Shown piece by piece: positions 1-8,508 of a DNA stretch of 64,000 nucleotides. Both the position numbers and the translations under genes were made by a program. How positions within the stretch are numbered: the stretch's first letter is position 1; each line of letters opens with the position of its first letter. The notes beneath the pieces were generated by a model that saw nothing but the letters and a program-made list of their open reading frames with translations, searched no databases and was not told the DNA's origin. The DNA is from Pararobbsia alpina_A (lineage in GTDB: Bacteria; Pseudomonadota; Gammaproteobacteria; Burkholderiales; Burkholderiaceae): contig NZ_OZ221287.1 of the NCBI RefSeq assembly GCF_965118125.1, forward strand, positions 2,976,001 through 3,040,000, in the 5' to 3' direction.

Positions 1-941
1 AAGAAATACGCAATCAGCAGCCCCTCGGTCACCACGCCAAGAATCGTGCTGATCAGAATGGTTGCCGTAGCGTCCGCCGTATAGGTCTTGTTCTTGAGCG
101 CAAACATGGCGGCAGCGGTCGCGGTCGGCACGGCGCCGGTGATTACGGCCTGATGCGCGGGCTGTCCCGTCACACCGAACAACACGGCGCCGAGCGCCAT
201 CAATCCGGGCTGCAGAAAATTCTTGATCCCGAGGTTGGTCAGGACATTCGCATTGATCATGAAGCGTTCGCCATACAGCATGAGGCCGAGTGCGAACAAT
301 GAAGTGCCGCCCGCCGCCTTTGCGATCAGTTCAATCGAGTTGAGCACAGGACCGGGCAGCGTCACGTGACTGAAACTCAGCACCATGCCCAGAATCGGCA
401 GCCACACGATGGGATTGATGACCGCACGCGCGATGCTCTGGCCGAAGACGCGCACGATGCTCGTCTGCTCGCCCCCCGTCTGGCCCTGGGTACCGAGTTG
501 AGTCAGCACAATCGTCAGCGGCAGCATCAGGATGCTGGTGATGAGATTGCCGACCAGCACCGCGAGAAACCCCTCCGCGCCAAACATGGCCGCAAGAATC
601 GGCGCACCGAAATAGGCCATATCGGGAAATGCGCAGACCAGCGCCTGCATGGTCGCCGTGCGCAGATCGTGCCGAAACACAAAGCGTCCGACGCCGAGCG
701 CGATCACATACGTCCCCATCAGACCCAAAGTCAGGCATAGCGCAAAGCCGACGTTGTGCAATTTGTCCGGCGATGTCTTCACGGCGCCTTCAAAGAGCGC
801 GAATGGCAGCGCAAATCGAATGACCAGCGTCGCCAGCACGCCAGCGTCGTCATGCTTGAGCAAGCCGATACGCCCCGCGAACCAGCCGAGTACGATGACG
901 AACGCGACCGGTAACAGGCCGTTAAGGATGGTGTCGAGCAA
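1..941 (-). CDS. AEC-family (MdcF-like) permease, 3' end outside window
   Basis: Inner-membrane transporter of the auxin efflux carrier family, in bacteria usually linked to small dicarboxylates such as malate or malonate. The minus strand encodes about 313 residues, almost all hydrophobic helices separated by short loops, starting LLDTILNGLLPVAFVIVLGW and containing typical AEC stretches such as NPIVWLPILGMVLSF and TGAVPTATAAAMFAL. Family members are about 310 residues, so the stop must lie just beyond base 1. No ATG precedes the first helix; TTG at 941 is the first plausible start after the in-frame TAG that ends the malic-enzyme gene 37 bases upstream, and no convincing ribosome site is seen. 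Being directly downstream of malic enzyme on the same strand suggests C4-acid uptake, but the substrate is inferred. Confidence 0.8.
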   Translation of the reverse strand, partial: MLDTILNGLLPVAFVIVLGWFAGRIGLLKHDDAGVLATLVIRFALPFALFEGAVKTSPDKLHNVGFALCLTLGLMGTYVIALGVGRFVFRHDLRTATMQALVCAFPDMAYFGAPILAAMFGAEGFLAVLVGNLITSILMLPLTIVLTQLGTQGQTGGEQTSIVRVFGQSIARAVINPIVWLPILGMVLSFSHVTLPGPVLNSIELIAKAAGGTSLFALGLMLYGERFMINANVLTNLGIKNFLQPGLMALGAVLFGVTGQPAHQAVITGAVPTATAAAMFALKNKTYTADATATILISTILGVVTEGLLIAYF

Positions 942-977
942 GACAGACTGTCGTTTGAGCAGCCAGGGCTGTCCGCA

Positions 978-2681
978 CTACTTGCGTTGATAAGGTACGT
1001 AGTGAGGCGCCCAGACCTTGCGGCGGATCAGTTCTTCGATCTGATCGGTACTCACGCCTTGAGTCAGGCCCTCCTTGTGAGCCTGCAGGGCAACCGCAAG
1101 CGCGACCGTGATCGATACGTCGCGTAGTGACGTCACGGGAGGAAGAAGATTGCGATCCGGGTTAGTGCGCGCCGGCGACGCCGCGGCGAGTGCTTTTGCC
1201 GCCGCCATAAACATCGCATCCGTCACGCGCGACGATTTGACGGCAATCGCGCCAAGACCCACGCCCGGGAAGATGTAGGAGTTGTTCGTCTGATCGACCT
1301 TGAATTTCGCACCGTTCCGATCGAGCGGCGGGAACGGGCTGCCGGTGCCAATCACCGCCCTGCCTTCGGTCCATGCTTCCAGATCGGCAGGCGTGGCTTC
1401 GGCGCGCGACGTGGGGTTGGACAGCGGGAAAATCACGGGACGCGCATTGTGCTCGGTCATCGCACGTACGATGGGTTCGGAGAAGGCACCGGCCTGCCCC
1501 GACACGCCGATCAGCACCGTCGGCTTGGCATTGCGCACGACATCCAGTAAAGAGACTCGATCGGGATGGTCGAGCTTCCAGTTTGCGACCGCCGCTTTGT
1601 CCTGCAAAAAAGGCTGCTGGAATGACGCAATGCCGTCCATCCCTTCGACAAGCAAACCATCGCGGTCGACCATAAAAAAGCGTTTTCCCGCTTCACTCTC
1701 CGATACGCCTGCATCGGCCATCGCCTTGCGGATCAGGCTTGCGATGCCGCAGCCCGCCGAGCCCGCGCCCATCACGGCAATGCGCTGTTCCGTGAGCGGT
1801 ACGCCCGTCACGTTGATCGCCGATAGCAGCGTGCCCGTCGCCACCGCGGCCGTGCCCTGCACATCATCATTGAACGTACAGAGACGGTCGCGATACCGTT
1901 CGAGCATGCGCGTGGCGTTGTTCTTCGCGAAGTCTTCCCACTGCAACAACACGTGCGGCCAACGTTTCGCCACCGCACTCACGAAGGCCTCGATAAAGTC
2001 GTCGTACTCCTCGCCGCGAACGCGTTCGTGACGCCAGCCGATGTACAACGGATCGTTGAGGCAATCGGGATTGTCGGTGCCGACATCGAGCATGATCGGC
2101 AGCGTCGTGGCCGGGTGCAGACCACCGCACCCCGTATAGAGCGCGAGCTTGCCGATGGGGATCCCCATACCGCCCGCGCCTTGATCGCCAAGACCGAGGA
2201 TGCGCTCGCCATCGGTCACCACGATGGCTTCGACCGTATCGAAGCGCGGATGCGCCAGAATCGATTCGATCCGCTGCTTGTGCGGCAGGCTCAGGAACAG
2301 GCCACGCGGCTTGCGGAACAATCGGCTGAATTGCTGGCAGCCTGCACCGACGGTCGGCGTGTAGACGATTGGCAGGAGTTCTTCGAGGTTCTGCACGAGT
2401 AGCGCAAAGAACAAGGTCTCGTTGGTGTCCTGCAGATCGCGCAGGAACGCATAGCGCTCAAGGTCCGTCTCGAAGTTGCGTAGTGCCTGAAGACGACGCG
2501 ACACCTGCTCTTCGAGCGTGCCGATCGTTGGTGGAAGGAGGCCATGCAGATCGAACGTATCCCGCTCCGATGCCGTGAACGCGGTGCCCTTGTTCAGCAG
2601 TGGCGAGGCCAGCAACTCATAGCCGGATAGCGACGTCGCGACACCGTCTTTCATCGCGTCGGTGGTGGAAAGATCAGCCAT
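978..2681 (-). CDS. maeA: NAD-dependent malic enzyme
   Basis: Oxidative decarboxylation of malate to pyruvate with NAD+, in the cytoplasm. The 567-residue product matches the length of E. coli MaeA (565). Visible motifs in order: VYTPTVG (the active-site Tyr region), GDQGAGGMGIPIGK (Lys general-base region), FNDDVQGTAAVA (metal-binding acidic residues), and the nucleotide-binding GAGSAGCGIA. The reading frame is open further upstream to 2765, but ATG at 2681 is chosen because it has a Shine-Dalgarno CAGGAG about 8 bases away and begins MADLSTTDAM, like family members. It is followed in the same direction by an AEC permease, an arrangement consistent with malate uptake and use. Confidence 0.95.
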   Translation of the reverse strand: MADLSTTDAMKDGVATSLSGYELLASPLLNKGTAFTASERDTFDLHGLLPPTIGTLEEQVSRRLQALRNFETDLERYAFLRDLQDTNETLFFALLVQNLEELLPIVYTPTVGAGCQQFSRLFRKPRGLFLSLPHKQRIESILAHPRFDTVEAIVVTDGERILGLGDQGAGGMGIPIGKLALYTGCGGLHPATTLPIMLDVGTDNPDCLNDPLYIGWRHERVRGEEYDDFIEAFVSAVAKRWPHVLLQWEDFAKNNATRMLERYRDRLCTFNDDVQGTAAVATGTLLSAINVTGVPLTEQRIAVMGAGSAGCGIASLIRKAMADAGVSESEAGKRFFMVDRDGLLVEGMDGIASFQQPFLQDKAAVANWKLDHPDRVSLLDVVRNAKPTVLIGVSGQAGAFSEPIVRAMTEHNARPVIFPLSNPTSRAEATPADLEAWTEGRAVIGTGSPFPPLDRNGAKFKVDQTNNSYIFPGVGLGAIAVKSSRVTDAMFMAAAKALAAASPARTNPDRNLLPPVTSLRDVSITVALAVALQAHKEGLTQGVSTDQIEELIRRKVWAPHYVPYQRK

Positions 2682-2808
2682 GGAGCGCTCCTGAAAGGGT
2701 CCGACTCTGCACATCGCGCATGCACGTGTGGTGCCTGATTCGTGTCGGATTATAGGGAGGCCCAACGGTTTCGGCAGACCGGCGAGGGCGGCCGGGTCGC
2801 CCGGTCAT

Positions 2809-3687
2809 TCACACCAACGCGGCGGATACCTCACGTGCAATCACAATGAATGCGCGCATCGCGGCGGTCTCGTAGACACCTCGTCTTCGAAGCAGTGCCG
2901 CAGGCCTGAGTTCAAGTTCGGGGCGGAACCGCGCCGTGCTGAGTCCTGCCCGAGCGACGCTCAGCGGCAACACGGTGACGAGATCCGTCTGGCTCACCAC
3001 TTCAAGCAGCACCGCGACGGAGTTGGCCTCCATCACCACGTTCGCGCGCAACCGCTTGGCAGCGAGATATCGATCGACACTTCGCCGCGTGGAGAACGAT
3101 GCATCCAGCAAGGCCAGCGGCAGCGTCGATAACTCCGCGGGCGTCACGACAGGCTTGAACGCGGACGAGGTGTCGGCCCTGGCAATCAAGGCCAGACGCT
3201 CCTTATGCAACGGCGTCGCCTCGATGTCATCGACCGGCATGTCGCCAAAACCAAAACCCACATCGAGGGCATCGCTACGAAGCAGCGACTCCATGTCCTC
3301 TTGCGACGTCACGCGTATCGACAGTTCGATACCAGGGTGGCGCGCTCTGACGCGTTCCACGAGCGGCCCCACGAGATAGTGCGCAACGGTCGGCGTCACG
3401 CCGAGACGCAGCGAGCCCACCGACAGATCTTCGACGTCACGCACTGCTCGCGCGGCTTCGTCGAGTTGTTCGAGCACGTGACGCGCATATCGGAGGTACA
3501 CAACGCCCGTGTCGGTCGGACGCACTTCGCGGCCGCTCCGGTCGAGAAGCTGCACGCCCAATTGGTCTTCGAGCTCCTTGATCTGCTGCGATAGCGCGGG
3601 CTGCGATACATGGAGCGCCTGGGCCGCTCGCGTAAAGCTGCGGTTGTCGACGACAGCCGTGAGATACCGGATATGACGCAGCAGCAT
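2809..3687 (-). CDS. LysR-family transcriptional regulator (CynR-like)
   Basis: Transcription factor of 292 residues. The N-terminal winged helix-turn-helix is plain (SFTRAAQALHVSQPALSQQI, residues about 17-36), followed by a linker helix and a type-2 periplasmic-binding-like effector domain starting near GSLRLGVTPT. The MLLRHIRYL opening resembles CynR. It is transcribed divergently from the FAH-family gene at 3867 and the 179-base gap holds a palindromic T-N11-A box, so it probably controls that gene and itself. Malic enzyme and the AEC permease lie downstream on the same strand and could belong to the regulon, but this is inference. The inducer is unknown. Confidence 0.9.
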   Translation of the reverse strand: MLLRHIRYLTAVVDNRSFTRAAQALHVSQPALSQQIKELEDQLGVQLLDRSGREVRPTDTGVVYLRYARHVLEQLDEAARAVRDVEDLSVGSLRLGVTPTVAHYLVGPLVERVRARHPGIELSIRVTSQEDMESLLRSDALDVGFGFGDMPVDDIEATPLHKERLALIARADTSSAFKPVVTPAELSTLPLALLDASFSTRRSVDRYLAAKRLRANVVMEANSVAVLLEVVSQTDLVTVLPLSVARAGLSTARFRPELELRPAALLRRRGVYETAAMRAFIVIAREVSAALV

Positions 3688-3689
3688 GG

Positions 3690-3710
3690 CCTATAACCTC
3701 TGCTTATGGG
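3690..3710. promoter_or_regulatory. LysR-type operator palindrome
   Basis: CCTATAA at 3690-3696 faces TTATGGG at 3704-3710 across 7 bases; six of seven arm positions pair. It contains the LysR T-N11-A signature (T3694, A3706). It starts 3 bases upstream of the regulator's ATG, where an autorepression site is expected, in the gap shared with the divergent hydrolase gene. Confidence 0.6.
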
Positions 3711-3866
3711 AAGCGTAAGAAACCAGTCTTGGACGATTATGCATCACGTCCCTATCCTTGACTCAACCGCGCAACACACAGCGTCGCTTTTCAAGGACAG
3801 GCAGTCCGGTTAAAAGCGCACTCGCCGAGATGTTGGGCGTCGACCCACTCAGTAAGGAGAGATGAA

Positions 3867-4691
3867 ATGCAACAGTTCGCCCGAATCCTCATCGACCATG
3901 TCGCCCTGCCCGTCATCGTGATCGACGGCACACCCTTTGATCTGCGTCCGCTCGTAGCGGACATCACGCCTGCGGCGATCGCGAGCGGCGTCCTCGACAA
4001 CGTCGACACTTCCGCGTTAGCGTCGATCAAGGGACCGTATGACTATCTCGCTCCGATCGACGGTGTTCGCCAGTTCGCCGCGACCGGGTTCAACTACCGC
4101 AAGCACATCGAAGAGTTCAAGATGGTGCCGCCGACCGAGCCCGAAGTCTTTCTGAAGGCCATGTCGTCGATCACGGGCCCGAACGATCCTGTCTCGCGCG
4201 GACCCAATCCAGGCACCAAGCTCGATTGGGAAGTCGAACTCGCCATCGTCATCGGCCGTGAAGCGCGCGATATCGCAGCGGCAGACGCACAGGACTATAT
4301 CTTCGGCTACGTCTGCATCAACGACATCTCGGACCGCGCCACGCAGGTCGACAGCCTCGGCGGTCAACATCTCGTGCGCGCCAAATCGCGTGCCGGCTAT
4401 TCGCCGATCGGCCCTTATCTTGTGACAGGCGTCGACGGTGCGAATCTCGATCTCTGGACGAAGCTGAATGGTCATGTCGAACAGCAAGGCAATACGAGCG
4501 ACATGCTGTTTTCCATCAGCGAAATGCTGGCGTATTTCTCGAAGCACATGACCCTGCTTCCGGGTGACATCCTTGCGACGGGCACGCCGCCGGGCGTCGG
4601 GTTCGGTAAGAACAAGTTCATGAAACCAGGTGACGTGCTTGAGTGCGGGATCGAGCATCTGGGTGCGCAACGGCACGTGATTCTGGTGTGA
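3867..4691 (+). CDS. Fumarylacetoacetate hydrolase family protein
   Basis: Mg-dependent hydrolase or decarboxylase of the FAH superfamily, acting on small 2-oxo acids or acylpyruvates; the exact substrate cannot be read from sequence. The 274-residue product has the N-terminal GFNYRKH motif (74-80), the metal ligands of the fold (E122 and E124 in DWEVELAIVIG, D153 in NDISDRATQ), and the late motif ATGTPPGVGFG. The start is fixed by AAGGAGAG 6 bases before ATG. It is divergent from a LysR regulator with an operator between them, so an inducible catabolic role is likely. Confidence 0.88.
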   Translation: MQQFARILIDHVALPVIVIDGTPFDLRPLVADITPAAIASGVLDNVDTSALASIKGPYDYLAPIDGVRQFAATGFNYRKHIEEFKMVPPTEPEVFLKAMSSITGPNDPVSRGPNPGTKLDWEVELAIVIGREARDIAAADAQDYIFGYVCINDISDRATQVDSLGGQHLVRAKSRAGYSPIGPYLVTGVDGANLDLWTKLNGHVEQQGNTSDMLFSISEMLAYFSKHMTLLPGDILATGTPPGVGFGKNKFMKPGDVLECGIEHLGAQRHVILV

Positions 4692-4885
4692 TGGTGCGAT
4701 GGCGTCGGGACGGATGTCCCGACTTCCTCGCGTCCATCGTCGACTGCTCGTGCTGAATGTCGATGGCCGGCCACCCGCTATTGGCGTTTGGCATTTGGCG
4801 CTGAGTTAAAGGCGGGTGACTACTCGCTAGCGCTTTGATTGCCTTTCCCGCAGTCGCTATCGCCCCTCAACACGGAGTTCAGATC

Positions 4886-5599
4886 ATGCAATGGATGTCC
4901 CGGCTCTGGCGAGAATACAAGAGCGTCGCCGCGTTTCTTGTGCTGATGGTCGTGTTTCGCAGCACGGTAGTCGACTGGAACGTCGTGCCCAGCGCTTCGA
5001 TGCTGCCGACTATCCTTCCGGGCGATCACATCATCGTCGACAAAATGGCCTACGAACTGCGCGTGCCTCTCACACATATCAGCGCGATCGATTTTCATGG
5101 CCCCCGACGAGGCGATATCGTGACCATCGATTCTTCAGCGGCGCACGAGTTGCTCGTCAAACGCGTGATCGGCTTGCCCGGCGACCGTATATCGATGAAT
5201 CACAACGTGCTGTACGTCAACGGCAGACGCGCTGCCTATCAGCCGCTGGGCTCCGATCTGTTGACCGGAGATTCAGGCTCGCCAGCCGAATACCAGCTCG
5301 AGCATGCCGATGGCATCTCGCACCGCATTCGCTTGTCCGTCGACACGCCCAGCCCGCGAAGTTCGTTTGACCCGCTCGTCGTCCCTGCGCATGAATACTT
5401 CATGCTCGGAGACAACCGCGACAACAGCGCTGATTCCCGCTACTTCGGGTTTTTCCCTCGATCGGAAATCATGGGCCGGGTACGCCGGGTCGCTTTCTCG
5501 CTCAACCCCGATCACTTCTATCTGCCACGCATCGACCGGTTCGCCGCTCGGCTGGATGATCGTCCAGATCTGACGCCAATGGCGACCCCTGCAGGATAG
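4886..5599 (+). CDS. lepB: Signal peptidase I, short form
   Basis: Membrane serine protease that removes signal peptides on the periplasmic face. The 237-residue product has one N-terminal membrane helix (about 13-29), the catalytic Ser box VPSASMLPT (Ser38), the Lys box LLVKRVIGLPGD (Lys92), and box E GDNRDNSADSRYFG. The frame opens at 4835, but ATG at 4886 is preceded by GGAG and starts directly before the membrane anchor. It is shorter than the two-helix housekeeping LepB usually found with lepA and rnc, and no such partners are here, so this is probably a second signal peptidase; its substrates are unknown. Confidence 0.9.
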   Translation: MQWMSRLWREYKSVAAFLVLMVVFRSTVVDWNVVPSASMLPTILPGDHIIVDKMAYELRVPLTHISAIDFHGPRRGDIVTIDSSAAHELLVKRVIGLPGDRISMNHNVLYVNGRRAAYQPLGSDLLTGDSGSPAEYQLEHADGISHRIRLSVDTPSPRSSFDPLVVPAHEYFMLGDNRDNSADSRYFGFFPRSEIMGRVRRVAFSLNPDHFYLPRIDRFAARLDDRPDLTPMATPAG

Positions 5600-5626
5600 G
5601 CAACACGCTGTCACCCCATTCTTTTT

Positions 5627-5653
5627 CGTCGGGAAACGCGGGCCTTCCCGACG
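5627..5653. terminator. Possible transcription terminator hairpin
   Basis: CGTCGGGAA (5627-5635) pairs perfectly with TTCCCGACG (5645-5653) around a 9-base loop, 28 bases after the lepB-like stop. A T run precedes the stem and only a weak one follows at 5661, so it may be imperfect on the plus strand. Confidence 0.5.
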
Positions 5654-5788
5654 CTGTCGCTTTTGCGCCTCGGCCGTTCTGCGCCCTCCGGACAACTGGG
5701 ATAACGTGAAAATCCGTCACGCCGGCGACTCACGCCGGTTATGCGCGAAGGCAGAAGACAGTCATGCAAATCGAATGGGGACACGACA

Positions 5789-7339
5789 ATGAAAAGCACG
5801 CTGTATCGCCTCGCTCTGCTGGTGTCGATCATCTGTGTGGCCGGTTGCGCCAGCCTCCCACCGCAAGCCGGCCGCCCCGTTACCCATGCGCTGACCAACA
5901 CGGACGACACGCGTCTTGGTACGCAATTGTCGCCCTCGAATCAGCAGCATCCGGGCGATACGGCGTTCCATTTGCTCATCACAGGCGTCGACGCGTTTGT
6001 CGCGCGCATCGTGCTCGCAGAGACCGCAGATCGTTCCGTCGACCTTCAGTACTACATCTGGCATGACGATGAGACCGGACAAGGTCTGGCCGCATCTTTG
6101 CTCGCCGCCGCCGACCGCGGCGTGCGCGTACGCCTGGTGCTCGATGACCTCGGCACATCGGCCGATGACGAGGTGTTGCTTGCGCTCAACTCGCATCCGA
6201 ACATCGAGATCCGGCTATTCAATCCTGTCGCTGCGCGTTCGTTCAAAAAGCTCGGGACGCTCTTCGAGTTTTCTCGGGTGAATCGACGCATGCACAACAA
6301 GGCCATGATCGCGGATAACCAGGCCGCGATTCTGGGCGGACGCAATATCGGAGATGAATACTTCGGCGCGTCGAGCAGCGTGGCCTTCAGCGATCTTGAT
6401 GTACTGCTTCACGGTGCCGTCGTATCGGACATCTCCAACGAGTTCGACTTGTTCTGGAATTCGGATGAGGTCTATACGGTCGAGTCGCTCGTTGGGCATA
6501 AGGCCCCCGCAGGCGCGCTCGATGCGTATCGCCAGCACCTGGCAGCTTCCGTTGCAGCACGAGAAGGCGGCGCGTACGCCGACGAAGTCAAAACGCGATT
6601 GAAAGACGCGCTCAAATCGGACGACCTGTCGTTCTCATGGGGACATGCCACCCTGCTCTTCGATGACCCGACGAAGATCACTCGCTCCCCCAACGATATC
6701 CAGGGTCATCTGCTGACAAAGTTCAATGCACTCCATGTCGAGCCGCAGCATGACATGCTCGTCATTTCACCGTATTTCGTTCCCGGCGATGAAGGCATGG
6801 CCTGGATGAAAGGCCTCGAAGCGCGTGGCGTCGACGTCACCGTATTGACGAATTCATTGGCCGCAACCGATGTGGCTGCCGTGCATTCCGGTTATTCACG
6901 CTATCGGATGGAGATGCTTGAAGCCGGCGTGCATCTGTTCGAGTTGAAGCCGGTCGCAGACAGCGAAACGAAAAAGAAGATGCTCTTCGGTTCTTCGAAG
7001 GCGTCGCTTCATGCGAAGACGTATGTGTTCGACCGAAGCAGTATTTTCATCGGCTCGATGAATCTCGATCCTCGATCCCTGACGTTGAACACGGAGATCG
7101 GTGTCTATTGCGAGGATCCGAAGATTGCTTCGCAGGTCGTCAGCGACGTGACCCCGCAGCTGAATACCCTTGCGTGGAAGCTCGAGCGCAGAACGGACGC
7201 AAGCGGCGACAGCAAAATCGTCTGGATCGAGAACGGCCCCGGCGGGCCGCAGGAGTTGACCAGTGATCCGGATGTGTCGAGCTTCAGGCGAATGGAGATC
7301 TGGTTACTCGGGTTGCTGCCGATCGAGTCTGAATTGTAA
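5789..7339 (+). CDS. Phospholipase D-family lipoprotein (cardiolipin synthase-like)
   Basis: Phosphatidyl transferase or phospholipase of the PLD superfamily, anchored as a lipoprotein. ATG at 5789 opens a signal sequence with lipobox VAGC near residue 20; the frame is open to 5741, but those residues would spoil the signal peptide. Two HKD catalytic motifs are complete: HNKAMIADNQAAILGGRN in the first half and HAKTYVFDRSSIFIGSMN near the end. At 516 residues it is in the range of ClsC/YmdC-like enzymes rather than of classical Cls, which has two N-terminal membrane helices. The likely role is cardiolipin or related lipid synthesis at the envelope; substrate specificity is inferred. Confidence 0.88.
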   Translation: MKSTLYRLALLVSIICVAGCASLPPQAGRPVTHALTNTDDTRLGTQLSPSNQQHPGDTAFHLLITGVDAFVARIVLAETADRSVDLQYYIWHDDETGQGLAASLLAAADRGVRVRLVLDDLGTSADDEVLLALNSHPNIEIRLFNPVAARSFKKLGTLFEFSRVNRRMHNKAMIADNQAAILGGRNIGDEYFGASSSVAFSDLDVLLHGAVVSDISNEFDLFWNSDEVYTVESLVGHKAPAGALDAYRQHLAASVAAREGGAYADEVKTRLKDALKSDDLSFSWGHATLLFDDPTKITRSPNDIQGHLLTKFNALHVEPQHDMLVISPYFVPGDEGMAWMKGLEARGVDVTVLTNSLAATDVAAVHSGYSRYRMEMLEAGVHLFELKPVADSETKKKMLFGSSKASLHAKTYVFDRSSIFIGSMNLDPRSLTLNTEIGVYCEDPKIASQVVSDVTPQLNTLAWKLERRTDASGDSKIVWIENGPGGPQELTSDPDVSSFRRMEIWLLGLLPIESEL

Positions 7340-7527
7340 GCTCCGGCCAATATCTGCAACGAGCAACGAGTACCGGGTAACGAACAGCGCGTAACAAATA
7401 TAAATAGTCTCGCTGTAACCCAAGATCACCGGCCGCCGAACTATCCAGCAAGAATGCAGGCGATTGCGCAACGCGCTCTCGCAGCATCAGATCGCGCATG
7501 ACAGATCATCATAACGATGGTCTTTTC

Positions 7528-7544
7528 GTATTCAGCGCGAATAC
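7528..7544. promoter_or_regulatory. Inverted repeat upstream of ykgJ-like gene
   Basis: GTATTC (7528-7533) and GAATAC (7539-7544) form a perfect 6-base inverted repeat around AGCGC, 54 bases upstream of the next ATG. It could be a regulator site; no known consensus is matched. Confidence 0.3.
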
Positions 7545-7598
7545 ATCGGATAGGAGCACGATCTTGCAACTGCTGGATCGGATTGCGCAGGGCGCATC

Positions 7599-8411
7599 AT
7601 GACCATTCATTTCTCGTGCACGACTTGCGGCAAGTGCTGCCACAACCTGCGACTTCCGCTCAGCGTCGACGAAAGCGTCGCGTGGCTGAAACGAGGCGGC
7701 ACCATTCAGGCGTTTTGCGAAGCGATTCCATGGCCGGTGGAACCGCCTGAGGACGACGGTCCGGCACATCACAAGCGTGAGCGATCGTTCGCCGCAGTCA
7801 GTGGTGTGCAACCCGTGCGTATCATCCTGACGCTGGTTGCAGCCTTCGACGGCGCGTGTCCACATTTACGCAGCGACATGCTCTGCGGCGCCTACGAGGA
7901 AAGGCCTCGGGTTTGCCGAATCTATCCTGCGGAGGTGAATCCGTTCATCACGCTCGATCCCTCGGGCAAGGCGTGTCCGCCGGAAGCGTGGTCCTCCGAG
8001 CGTCCGGTCTTCATGTTGGGATCGCAGGTGAATGATGCCGCTACGCGCGCGGTCATTCGCGAATCGCACGCTGTCAGCGCTCAAGATGCGAAGCGCAAAG
8101 GCCGCCTTGCCGCTTTACTGGGATGTCGGGCCGCCGCGCTTGCGAACGAGGGGTTTGTGATTTATTCGTTCGACAGTGCGACCGCGCTTGCGGCACTCGA
8201 GACGGTCGTCTCGGAAACGGCGACTCAACAACTGGGTGAGCCGCAGCGCGAATGGGAGTTTGTCTCGAACCAAGGCGGCACAATCGAGACGCTCACGGAG
8301 ATTCGCGCCCGTGTGTCCCGCAGTGATGCACTCGATGGTGCGCCCCACGCGTTTCTGGCGTTTCTACCCGACTCGTTTTCCGGCGCAACGGTCCCTGCGC
8401 AGACGGAGTAA
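7599..8411 (+). CDS. YkgJ-family cysteine-cluster protein
   Basis: Protein of 270 residues with the YkgJ-type metal-binding cysteine cluster: FSCTTCGKCCHN at residues 5-16, then further cysteines at CPHL, MLCGAYEERPRVCRIYP and KACPP. The family probably coordinates Zn or an Fe-S cluster; its biochemical role is not established. Only a weak ribosome site (CAGGGCG) precedes the ATG. A 260-base gap with no gene separates it from the phospholipase gene. The C-terminal half has no recognisable domain. Confidence 0.8.
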   Translation: MTIHFSCTTCGKCCHNLRLPLSVDESVAWLKRGGTIQAFCEAIPWPVEPPEDDGPAHHKRERSFAAVSGVQPVRIILTLVAAFDGACPHLRSDMLCGAYEERPRVCRIYPAEVNPFITLDPSGKACPPEAWSSERPVFMLGSQVNDAATRAVIRESHAVSAQDAKRKGRLAALLGCRAAALANEGFVIYSFDSATALAALETVVSETATQQLGEPQREWEFVSNQGGTIETLTEIRARVSRSDALDGAPHAFLAFLPDSFSGATVPAQTE

Positions 8412-8508
8412 GCGGATTGCTGCAATGTCGGCGAACTCGCGAAAGACGTGGGCCCGACATCAGCCGCCGTTGCGCATAACGCCAGGCTTCAGCCGGCTTC
8501 GTGCGATG

